The notes beneath the pieces were generated by a model that was not told where the DNA came from, searched no databases, and was given only the letters and a program-made list of their open reading frames with translations. Both the position numbers and the translations under genes were made by a program. From Rhodanobacteraceae bacterium (GTDB taxonomy: Bacteria; Pseudomonadota; Gammaproteobacteria; Xanthomonadales; SZUA-5): 58,884 nt of DNA. The stretch spans positions 1 to 58,884 of the forward strand of contig JACKOW010000021.1 in assembly GCA_024234055.1 (NCBI GenBank), written 5' to 3'. Positions 35,361 through 43,115 of this stretch are shown in pieces (position 1 is the stretch's first letter; every line of letters begins with the position of its first letter).

Positions 35361-38300
35361 ATGACCCCGATCGCCATCGTCGGCCGCGGCTGCGTGCTGC
35401 CAGGCGCCTTGAGCCCGGAGGAACTCTGGCACGCGGTCATGGCCGGCCGCGATCTGAGCTCGGCGGTGCCCGCGGGACGCTGGGGCCTGGATCCGGCAAC
35501 GGTGCTTTGCCAACCCGATGCGCCGCAGGCTGACCATTGCTGGAGCGATCGCGGCGGCTTTGTCCGTGGCTTTGAGCAGATCTGGAACCCACTGGGTTTC
35601 GATCTTCCAGCCGCCGAGTTGGATGGGCTGGATCCACTGGTTCACTGGACCCTGCACTGCGCCCGCACGGCTCTGGAGGACATCGCTGCGCGGCCGGCGC
35701 GGATCGGCCTGGTGCTCGGCAATCTGGGTTTTCCTTCTGAATCGATGGCGCGTTTTGCCGATCAGGTCTGGAAGGACGAAACGCCGCGGGATCCGCGCCA
35801 TCGCGCCATGAGCGGCGGCAGCGCTGCGCTGATTGCCCGGGCGCTCGATTTGACCGCTGGCAGCTGGTGTCTGGATGCCGCCTGCGCCAGTTCGCTGTAT
35901 GCACTCAAGCTGGCTTGCGATCAGCTCAACGATGGCGAGGCGGATCTGATGCTTGCGGGCGCCGTGCAGCGGGCCGATCCGCTGTTCCTGCAACAGGGTT
36001 TTGCGGCGCTGGGCGCGCTCAGCAAGAGCGGCCAGTCACGACCTTTTCACCGTGATGCCGATGGCCTGATCGCGGCCGAGGGCTGCGCCATCTTCGCGCT
36101 AAAGCGGCTGGCCGACGCCCGTCGCGATGGCGACCGAATCCATGCCGTCATCCGTGGCATCGGTTTGAGCAACGACGGTCGCGGTCGCGGCCTGCTGGTG
36201 CCGGACGAGAACGGCCAGCGCCGCGCCATGCACCGTGCCTACGCCGATGCCGGCCTGCGCCCGGATCAGGTCGGCCTGCTGGAATGCCACGCCACCGGCA
36301 CGCCGGTGGGTGATGCCGCCGAATTGCGGAGCAGCGCGGCGGTGTTTGCAGAGGCGGCGGATTTACCGATCGCCTCGTCGAAATCCAATCTCGGCCACCT
36401 GATCACCGCCGCCGGCGGCGCCGGCATCGTCAAGCTGATTGAGGCGCTGCGCCACGGCCAGAGGCCACCGAATCGGCCCGTCGATCATTACCACGAGGCT
36501 CTCGCGCAAACGCCGTTTCGATTGCTGCAGCGAGCGGAGGACTGGCCCACCGTCGGTCCACGCATCGCCGCCATTTCGGCCTTCGGATTCGGCGGCAACA
36601 ATGCCCACCTGATCCTGTCCGAGGACGATCCGGCGCTGCCGCTGGCGCCCGCTGACCCGGCGGCGATCGGCGACGAGCCAGTCGCCATCGTCGGCCTGGC
36701 GTGCAGCCTGGGCGCACACAACGACTGCGCTGCCGTCGCCGCGGCGCTGTTCGCCGGCGCACCGCTGCTGGACAATGCCGGACAAGCCCGCGCCGAGCAG
36801 ATCGAACTGGATCTGGCGGGCCTGCGTTTCCCGCCCAGGGATCTGGAACAGGCCCTGCCGCAACAACTGCTGCTGCTGCGGGTTGCCAGCGCCGCGCTGG
36901 CCCAGGCGCGAATCACGCCGGGACCGCGCATCGGCGCCCTGATCGGCATGGAACCCGATGCCGACATCGCCCGCTACGGCACGCGCTGGCGGTTGCCTGC
37001 CGGTGCTGACCGCGACGCCGTGGTCGCGCCGCTGCAGGCCGCCGGGGTGCTCGGCTGCATGCCCAACATCCCGGCCAATCGTCTGAGTTCGCAATTCGAT
37101 CTGGGCGGACCCAGCTACACGCTGCAGGCCGGTGCCGAGTCCGGTCTGCAGGCGCTGGCCATTGCCCGACGGGCGCTGCTCGCCGGTGAGCAGGACGCGG
37201 TGCTGGTCGGCGCGGTCGATCTCTGCTGCGAGCCAGTGACCATCGCCGCCGGCAACACCCGCCCCGCCGACGCAGCGGTGGCACTGGTGCTGAAACGTCT
37301 GGCCGATGCCGAGCGTGACGGCGACCGCATCTACGCGCTGCTGGATCGCGCCGAATCGGAGGCGGTGGGTGAGGATCTGCCGGATGTGCGCTCACGCTTT
37401 GGCGATGCTGGCGCCGCCGACGGTTTGCTGCGACTGGCCGCGGCGGCCCTTTGCCTGCATTACCGGCGACGGTTCGACGGTCTGTCCTGGCTCAGTGCGC
37501 GGGCCCGGGGTTTCGAGATCGCTCTGCCCGGGCATGCACCGATGCGACTGCGCGAGGCGCAGGTCTGCCGTCTGCCGACACCGGCGCCGCAGCTGCATCT
37601 GCTGACCGCGGCCGGCAAGGCCGAACTGATCGAGGCGCTGACCCACGGCACCGTCCCCGCATCGGGTCCGGCGCGATTGGCGCTGGTGGCGACCGCGGCC
37701 GAGCTGGCGCAAGTGCGCGCCCGGGCGCTGGCGCACCTGCGCGATGGCGCCCCGGCCGGCAGCAGCGTGCACTTCCGCGAGCGCCCGATCGAGGGTGAAC
37801 TGGCTTTCGTCTTCGCCGGAGCCGGCGCCTCCTACCCCGGCATGGGGCGCGAGCTGCTGCAGGCATTTCCGGCCCTGCTGGATACGCTGGGGCAGCGCAG
37901 CCGCCGGCTCTCGACGGCGCTGGACTGGTCGCTGGCAGGCGAGTCCGCCCCCAGCGCCGTGCAGCAACTGTGGGGTGCCTCGGCGCTGTCGCAGCTGCAT
38001 CTGGCGCTGTCGACCGAGCTGTTGGGACTGCATCCGGACGCCTGGATCGGCTACTCCTCCGGCGAGACCAATGCGCTGGTCGCGGCCGAAGTCTGGACCG
38101 ATCCCGACGCGTTGATGGACGAGATGGACGCCAGCGGCCTGGTGACGCGCCAACTCGGTGGCAACTTTGAGGCCGTCGCGGCGCAATGGGCCGGGCCGGT
38201 GCGCTGGGCCAGCTGGACCGTGCTGGCGCCGGTCGCCGAGGTTCGCGCGGCGATCGAACCCGAGCCGCCGGTGCACTTAGCCATCATCAATGCTGATGCC

Positions 38301-41300
38301 GACTGCCTGATCGCCGGCGACGCCGACGGCTGTGCCCGCGTGGTCGAGCATATCGGCAGCAGCCGCTGTCTGCGCCTGGACTATCCGCTGGCGGTGCACG
38401 TGCCCGAGCTGCAGGCCGTGGCCGAGGACTGGCTGGCGCTGCATCGCCGCGACACCCAGGCGCCGCGTTGCGGTCGGATCTACTCGACGGCCAGTGGAAG
38501 AGCCTACACGCCCGATCGCGAATCCTGCGCCCAGGCCATTCTGGCCCAGGCCAATCGGACACTGGACCTGCGTCCGGTGATCCTGCAGGCCTGGAACGAC
38601 GGCGTGCGCGTGTTCGTCGAGCACGGCCCCGGCAACAGCTTCGCCCGTGCGATCCGCAACATCCTCGGGCAGCGCGAAGCGCTGATTGTCAGTCTGGACC
38701 GCAGGAATCAGGGGCTTGAGGGTGTGCTCGGGGCAGCCGCGGCACTTTGGGTGGCGGGCGTCGAGATCGACCTTGCGGCATTGCAGCTCTCACTTGCACC
38801 GCCCGCAGAAAACCCGACACCGAAACGACCGATGCGCTTCGCCGCGCATTGGCCCGAGGTCAAAGTGCAGATAAAAGGAACCGCCCTGCAGCGCATGCTG
38901 CCAGCACCGGCGCTGCCCAGCGTATTCGGCTGGTCGCCGACCGCAAGCCCGCTCGCCAAGGCAGGTCACGTTGGCCCGCAGGGCCTACGTGAGGCCACGG
39001 CGCCCCGTCACGTAGCCCGCTACGCGGCCAACGTGACCTACGATCAGCCGCAGACCGGTGTCTTCCGGTACCCGGCGCACCGCGCCGTGCAGCGTCAGCT
39101 CGCGCAGCTGAGCCAAGCCCAGTCGCAATACTTGCACGCCATGAGCAGTGCCCAGCAGCAGTTCCTCGGCCTGCAAGCCCGCGCCCAGACGCTGCTGTTC
39201 GCCCATCGCGAATCCACCCCACAGGCTAATCGCATCCCAGCGGCTGCGACGGCCTTTGTGCTGAAACCAGCAACCGACAACCCACAACCGACAACCAGCC
39301 AGGCGCCAGCAACCCACAGCCGACAACCCACAACCCGCTTCACCCGCGCCCAACTCGAAATCCACGCCGACGGCCGTATCTCCGAGATCTTCGGCCCGGC
39401 CTTTGCCGGCCAGGACGGCTACGCGCGCCAGGTGCGCATGCCCAGGCCGCCGTTGTTGCTCGCAGATCGCGTGATCGCCATCGATGGGCCGCCGCGGGTG
39501 CTCGGCAAAGGCCGCATCCGCACCGAAACCGATATTGCCAATCACGACTGGGCTACCCACTGCGGCCGTCTGGCCGCCGGCGTGCTGATTGAAGCCGGAC
39601 AGGCCGATCTGATGCTGGTGTCCTGGCAAGGCATCGATGCCCACAATCGCGGCGAACGCGTCTACCGCCTGCTCGGCTGCGAGCTGATGTACCACGGCGA
39701 TCTGCCGGCACTGGGCGACACGCTGCACTTTGATATCGAGCTCGACGGCCACGCCGCGCAGGGTGATGTGCGTCTGATGTTCTTCCACTACGACTGCCAC
39801 AACGGCGATCGGCGCCAGCTGTCGGTACGTCAGGGTCAGGCCGGATTCTTCACCGCCGATGAACTGGCAGCTTCAGCGGGATGCCTGTGGAGCCCGGAGC
39901 AGCAGCAGATCGCCGATTCACCGAAGCTCGATGCGGTAGCCGTGACGTGCACCCGGACCACGCTGAATCGCTCGCAGCTGGAGGCTTTTGCCGCCGGCCA
40001 GACATACGACTGCTTCGGCGCCGGCTTCGAGCTGGCCCGCACCCACACCCGCAGCCCGGGCATTCAAGGTGGGCGGATGCTGCTGCTCGACCGGGTCAGT
40101 GAACTGGCCATCGACGGCGGACCCTGGGGCCGCGGCTATCTGCGCGCCGAGCTCGACATCCATCCGCAGCAGTGGTTTTTCGACGGCCATTTCAAGAATG
40201 ACCCATGCATGCCCGGCACGCTGATGTTCGAGGCCTGCCTGCAGGCCATGGCGCTGTATCTGGCGGCCTGCGGTTATACGCTCAAGCGCGACGGCTGGCG
40301 CTTTCAGCCGGTACCCGAGCTCAGCTACGCGCTGCAGTGTCGCGGTCAGGTCACGCCTGCCTCGCGGCTGCTGGTGACCGAGGTCTACATCGAGGAACGC
40401 AGCGCCGGACCGCAACCGACGATCTGGGCCGATCTGCTGTGCACGGTCGATGGCCTCAAGGCCTTCCACGCCAGGCGCGTGGCGCTGGAACTGGCGCCCG
40501 ACTGGCCGCTGGAGGATGCCGACCGTAGGTCACGTTGGCCGCAACGCGGCCTACGTGACATCAAGCTTCCGGAGACCGTGATGTCACGTAGCCCGCTGCG
40601 CGGACAACGTGACCTACAGATGGCGAGCGACGCCGGCCATCACCCAGTGGCCCAGATTCCGCAAACGCCAGCGCCCACACCCCCCACCATCAACGGCTTC
40701 CCCTTCGACGAACACAGCCTGCTCGCCTGCGCGCTCGGGCGTCCGTCCGCCGCCTTCGGCCCGATGTACCGCCGCTTCGATGGCCCCACCCGGGTGGCGC
40801 GACTGCCCAGTCCGCCCTATCACTTCATCAGCCGCATTGCCCACATCGACGGGCCGATCGGCGTGATGCGCGGCGGCGCCCGGGTGGTGGCTGAGTACGA
40901 TGTGCCGGAGTCGGTCTGGTATCTGGACCAGAACGGCGCCCGGGTGATGCCCTTCGCCGTGCTGCTGGAGGCGGCACTGCAGCCCTGCGGCTGGCTATCG
41001 AGCTATGTCGGTTCGGCACTGACCGTGGACAGCGAACTCGGCTTCCGCAACCTCGACGGCGAGGGCACGGTGCTGGCCGAATTGCCCGGGGGCGCCGGCA
41101 CGCTGACGACCGAAGTCGAACTCACCGATGTGTCAGCCAGTGCCGGCATGATCATCGAGAACTTCCGGGTGCGTTGTCATCTGGGGGGTCGCGAGGTCTA
41201 TCAGCTGAAGACCGTGTTCGGCTTTTTCCCGCCCGAGGCCCTGGCAGCGCAGGCCGGACTGCCGGTCAGCGCTGGACAGCGGGAGCTGCTGACCCGCCCT

Positions 41301-41813
41301 GCCAATGTCGATATCGATCTGGCGGCGCTTGATGCCGCACCCACCGGCGAGTTGCGCCTGCCCGGCAGCATGTTGCGCATGATCGACCGGATCGAAGGCC
41401 ATTGGCCCGAGGCTGGCGCGGCGCGCCTGGGTCAGCTGCGCGCGGTCAAGGATGTCGACAGCGGCGAGTGGTTCTTCAAGGCACACTTCTTCCAGGATCC
41501 GGTGCAGCCGGGCTCGCTGGGCCTGGAAGCCATGCTGCAGACGCTGCAGTACGCGTTGCTGCAGCATCTGAGCCCCGCCGAACGAGCCAGCGCCCGCTTC
41601 CAGAGCATCGCCCTGGATCAGCACCATCGCTGGAAGTACCGCGGCCAGGTATTGCCGCATCATCGGCAGGTGCACACCACCCTGGAACTGACCGAGCTGC
41701 GGCGCGAGGCCAGCGGCTGGCTGGCACTGGGCGATGCCAGTCTGTGGGTCGATGGCCAGCGCATCTACGAGGCCACGGGTCTGGGGGTCAGAGCGGTGCT
41801 GACGACAGCATGA
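35361..41813 (+). CDS. pfaC: PfaC-type PUFA synthase subunit with fused acyltransferase (KS-CLF-AT-DH-DH)
   Basis: A 2,150-aa megasynthase subunit. Domains: ketosynthase (residues ~1-420; Cys175, His310 in ECHATGT, His346 in NLGH); chain-length-factor-like second KS (~430-830), whose active Cys is replaced by Gln589 (SYTLQAGAES); acyltransferase (~813-1130; AGAGASYPGMG, GYSSGE with Ser899, a variant of GHSxG). Two double-hot-dog dehydratase regions follow (~1335-1690, with DGHFKNDPCMPG His1610; ~1775-2140, with KAHFFQDPVQPG His2042). In marine clusters the AT is a separate PfaB; here it is fused, as in myxobacterial Pfa3, but without the acylglycerolphosphate acyltransferase. The start MTPIAIVGRGC matches KS N-termini; upstream reading frame is repeat. 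Linkers at ~1199-1229, ~1304-1326 and ~1722-1753 are made of repeat DNA. Confidence 0.9.
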   Translation: MTPIAIVGRGCVLPGALSPEELWHAVMAGRDLSSAVPAGRWGLDPATVLCQPDAPQADHCWSDRGGFVRGFEQIWNPLGFDLPAAELDGLDPLVHWTLHCARTALEDIAARPARIGLVLGNLGFPSESMARFADQVWKDETPRDPRHRAMSGGSAALIARALDLTAGSWCLDAACASSLYALKLACDQLNDGEADLMLAGAVQRADPLFLQQGFAALGALSKSGQSRPFHRDADGLIAAEGCAIFALKRLADARRDGDRIHAVIRGIGLSNDGRGRGLLVPDENGQRRAMHRAYADAGLRPDQVGLLECHATGTPVGDAAELRSSAAVFAEAADLPIASSKSNLGHLITAAGGAGIVKLIEALRHGQRPPNRPVDHYHEALAQTPFRLLQRAEDWPTVGPRIAAISAFGFGGNNAHLILSEDDPALPLAPADPAAIGDEPVAIVGLACSLGAHNDCAAVAAALFAGAPLLDNAGQARAEQIELDLAGLRFPPRDLEQALPQQLLLLRVASAALAQARITPGPRIGALIGMEPDADIARYGTRWRLPAGADRDAVVAPLQAAGVLGCMPNIPANRLSSQFDLGGPSYTLQAGAESGLQALAIARRALLAGEQDAVLVGAVDLCCEPVTIAAGNTRPADAAVALVLKRLADAERDGDRIYALLDRAESEAVGEDLPDVRSRFGDAGAADGLLRLAAAALCLHYRRRFDGLSWLSARARGFEIALPGHAPMRLREAQVCRLPTPAPQLHLLTAAGKAELIEALTHGTVPASGPARLALVATAAELAQVRARALAHLRDGAPAGSSVHFRERPIEGELAFVFAGAGASYPGMGRELLQAFPALLDTLGQRSRRLSTALDWSLAGESAPSAVQQLWGASALSQLHLALSTELLGLHPDAWIGYSSGETNALVAAEVWTDPDALMDEMDASGLVTRQLGGNFEAVAAQWAGPVRWASWTVLAPVAEVRAAIEPEPPVHLAIINADADCLIAGDADGCARVVEHIGSSRCLRLDYPLAVHVPELQAVAEDWLALHRRDTQAPRCGRIYSTASGRAYTPDRESCAQAILAQANRTLDLRPVILQAWNDGVRVFVEHGPGNSFARAIRNILGQREALIVSLDRRNQGLEGVLGAAAALWVAGVEIDLAALQLSLAPPAENPTPKRPMRFAAHWPEVKVQIKGTALQRMLPAPALPSVFGWSPTASPLAKAGHVGPQGLREATAPRHVARYAANVTYDQPQTGVFRYPAHRAVQRQLAQLSQAQSQYLHAMSSAQQQFLGLQARAQTLLFAHRESTPQANRIPAAATAFVLKPATDNPQPTTSQAPATHSRQPTTRFTRAQLEIHADGRISEIFGPAFAGQDGYARQVRMPRPPLLLADRVIAIDGPPRVLGKGRIRTETDIANHDWATHCGRLAAGVLIEAGQADLMLVSWQGIDAHNRGERVYRLLGCELMYHGDLPALGDTLHFDIELDGHAAQGDVRLMFFHYDCHNGDRRQLSVRQGQAGFFTADELAASAGCLWSPEQQQIADSPKLDAVAVTCTRTTLNRSQLEAFAAGQTYDCFGAGFELARTHTRSPGIQGGRMLLLDRVSELAIDGGPWGRGYLRAELDIHPQQWFFDGHFKNDPCMPGTLMFEACLQAMALYLAACGYTLKRDGWRFQPVPELSYALQCRGQVTPASRLLVTEVYIEERSAGPQPTIWADLLCTVDGLKAFHARRVALELAPDWPLEDADRRSRWPQRGLRDIKLPETVMSRSPLRGQRDLQMASDAGHHPVAQIPQTPAPTPPTINGFPFDEHSLLACALGRPSAAFGPMYRRFDGPTRVARLPSPPYHFISRIAHIDGPIGVMRGGARVVAEYDVPESVWYLDQNGARVMPFAVLLEAALQPCGWLSSYVGSALTVDSELGFRNLDGEGTVLAELPGGAGTLTTEVELTDVSASAGMIIENFRVRCHLGGREVYQLKTVFGFFPPEALAAQAGLPVSAGQRELLTRPANVDIDLAALDAAPTGELRLPGSMLRMIDRIEGHWPEAGAARLGQLRAVKDVDSGEWFFKAHFFQDPVQPGSLGLEAMLQTLQYALLQHLSPAERASARFQSIALDQHHRWKYRGQVLPHHRQVHTTLELTELRREASGWLALGDASLWVDGQRIYEATGLGVRAVLTTA
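38962..39042. repeat. Palindromic element inside pfaC linker (copy 1)
   Basis: AGGTCACGTTGGCCCGCAGG ... CTACGTGA and, inverted, GTCACGTAGCCCGC ... GGCCAACGTGACCTAC. It is translated as part of the linker between AT and the first DH. It is the same family as 40525-40618. Confidence 0.8.
39272..39338 (+). repeat. Heptamer array inside pfaC linker
   Basis: AACCGAC AACCCAC AACCGAC AACCAGC, then after 11 bp AACCCAC AGCCGAC AACCCAC AACCCGC. It is translated as a Pro/Thr/Gln-rich linker just before the first DH region. Confidence 0.82.
40525..40618. repeat. Palindromic element inside pfaC linker (copy 2)
   Basis: GTAGGTCACGTTGGCCGCAA ... GCGGCCTACGTGAC (40525-40559) and inverse GTCACGTAGCCCGCTGCG ... 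ACAACGTGACCTAC (40583-40617). It is translated in frame, between the two dehydratase regions. Confidence 0.85.
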
Positions 41814-41848
41814 CCGGTCGATGGCGCTTGGGCAGCCGGCGCGGCCGG

Positions 41849-41940
41849 TGGAGGGCGCCGCGCCTGCGGCGCCGCTTTGGCTACAGGCAAGCCCCAGGCA
41901 ACAGCGGCCGCGCAGGCGCGCGGCCCTCCTCAAGGCTGGC
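41849..41940. repeat. Palindromic GC-rich element between pfaC and the PPTase gene
   Basis: A copy of the 35162-35246 element: GGAGGGCGCCGCGCCTGCGG ... GCGGCCGCGCAGGCGCGCGG CCCTCCTCAAGGC. It ends three bases before the likely PPTase start. Confidence 0.8.
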
Positions 41941-41943
41941 GCG

Positions 41944-42588
41944 GTGAAACTGCCGGTGACTTCGGTCGCAGTCGCGGCTGTCGCCGATGTGCTGGCGCAG
42001 GCACCCGCCGCACCCGAATCCTGGTTGTCCCCCAGTGAATGGGCCCGCGCCCAGCGCCTGCGCGTGCCCAGCCGCCATCGCCAATATCTGGCCGGCCATT
42101 GGCTGGCACGTCTGCAGCTGGGGCGCCTGCTTGATCGAGATCCGGCCGAATGCGTGCTGATCGAGCGCGAACATCTGCCCCCGCAGGTGCTCGACGCCCC
42201 CTTGCAGCTCTCGCTGAGCCACAGCGGCAACTGGATAGCTTGCGCGCTGTCGCCCGCTGCCATTGGCATTGACCTGGAAGAGCGTGGCCGCGGACCGCAG
42301 CTGCGGACTTTCGCCCACCTGCTCGTCGCCGAGGAAGAATCGCCGGGTGAACTGGACGACGACACCCTGCTGCAACGCTGGGTGCTGAAGGAAGCCCTGA
42401 TCAAGCGCGATTGCGGCAGTGCCCTGCCGCAGTACCTCGCCAGCATTCTCCTGCAGCCTTGCAGACAGGACGACGCCGAGATCGAACTGCTGAGCACGAC
42501 CAGCTTCCACCTGGCCGTCGCTTGCGTAGCGCCATTTGATCTCGAACTGTCAGGCGCACAGCGCCAGCATTGGCGCGTGCTGTCCTGA
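41944..42588 (+). CDS. pfaE: 4'-phosphopantetheinyl transferase (Sfp type), PUFA-synthase activator
   Basis: A 214-aa enzyme that loads the phosphopantetheine arm from CoA onto the ACP serines of PfaA. The Sfp-superfamily motifs are IGIDLEE (Mg2+-binding, about residue 108) and WVLKEALIK (about residue 152), with SLSHSGNWIACAL upstream. I start at GTG 41944 with AAGG ahead, since the longer frame (to 41821) would translate the palindromic repeat. It is last in the cluster and on the same strand as pfaDAC. With it the cluster has a self-sufficient set: enoyl reductase, KS/AT/ACP/KR/DH and activating enzyme. Confidence 0.9.
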   Translation: MKLPVTSVAVAAVADVLAQAPAAPESWLSPSEWARAQRLRVPSRHRQYLAGHWLARLQLGRLLDRDPAECVLIEREHLPPQVLDAPLQLSLSHSGNWIACALSPAAIGIDLEERGRGPQLRTFAHLLVAEEESPGELDDDTLLQRWVLKEALIKRDCGSALPQYLASILLQPCRQDDAEIELLSTTSFHLAVACVAPFDLELSGAQRQHWRVLS

Positions 42589-42608
42589 CCGCAAGTGGCC
42601 GCCGGCTG

Positions 42609-42932
42609 CTAGTTCAGACCGACATTCCGGGCGGCATCCAGCAGTCGCTCATTGCCTCGGCGCTGGCATCGATTCACCAGTTCTTCGGCGAAGCTGCTCA
42701 TGCCGTCCCAGCGCAACACGGTATCGCCGGATACGCCACTGAGATAGCCGTCCAGCCACAGGAAGATGGCACCGGCGTCTTCTTCGCTGGCCGTGGACAG
42801 GTCATTGAGAAAGGCCTTGCAAGTGATGGCCCCGAAATCGATGTCCTGAATCTGACCTTTTCTGGCCTCGGCGGCCGGTGCCAGGGTCAGGGCCAATGCA
42901 GCCAGCAGCGAAGCGGATATCAGCTTGATCAT
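42609..42932 (-). CDS. HdeA/HdeB-like periplasmic protein
   Basis: A 107-aa exported protein with a signal peptide (MIKLISASLLAALALTLAPAAEA). The mature part resembles the HdeA acid-stress chaperone family: ITCKAFLNDLSTASEEDAGAIFLWLDGYLSG, with a conserved Cys pair (CKAF and NRCQRRGN) likely forming the family disulfide. HdeA binds unfolding periplasmic proteins at low pH. The start is the ATG preceded by GGAG at about 11 bases; the longer frame upstream has no supporting features. It is convergent with the PPTase gene (20 bp apart). It may not relate to the pfa cluster. Confidence 0.8.
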   Translation of the reverse strand: MIKLISASLLAALALTLAPAAEARKGQIQDIDFGAITCKAFLNDLSTASEEDAGAIFLWLDGYLSGVSGDTVLRWDGMSSFAEELVNRCQRRGNERLLDAARNVGLN

Positions 42933-43115
42933 CGTCAGGGTCTCCGATTGCGGGGTTGCTTCGCACTGTGCGTCAACGCCCGTGCAGCATGCGGACGGCG
43001 GCGGGCTCGTCGGCCTCGACACCATCCATGGGCAAGCCTGCGACAGCCGTCGTCCACATACAACCCGACATGGGCCAGCTGCAACGATTGCGAACATCTG
43101 CCGGTCGGCCGCGGA

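Noticed and set aside
41821..41943. Longer PPTase start
   Set aside because: Those 41 codons are the palindromic repeat (41849-41940) and have no similarity to the family.
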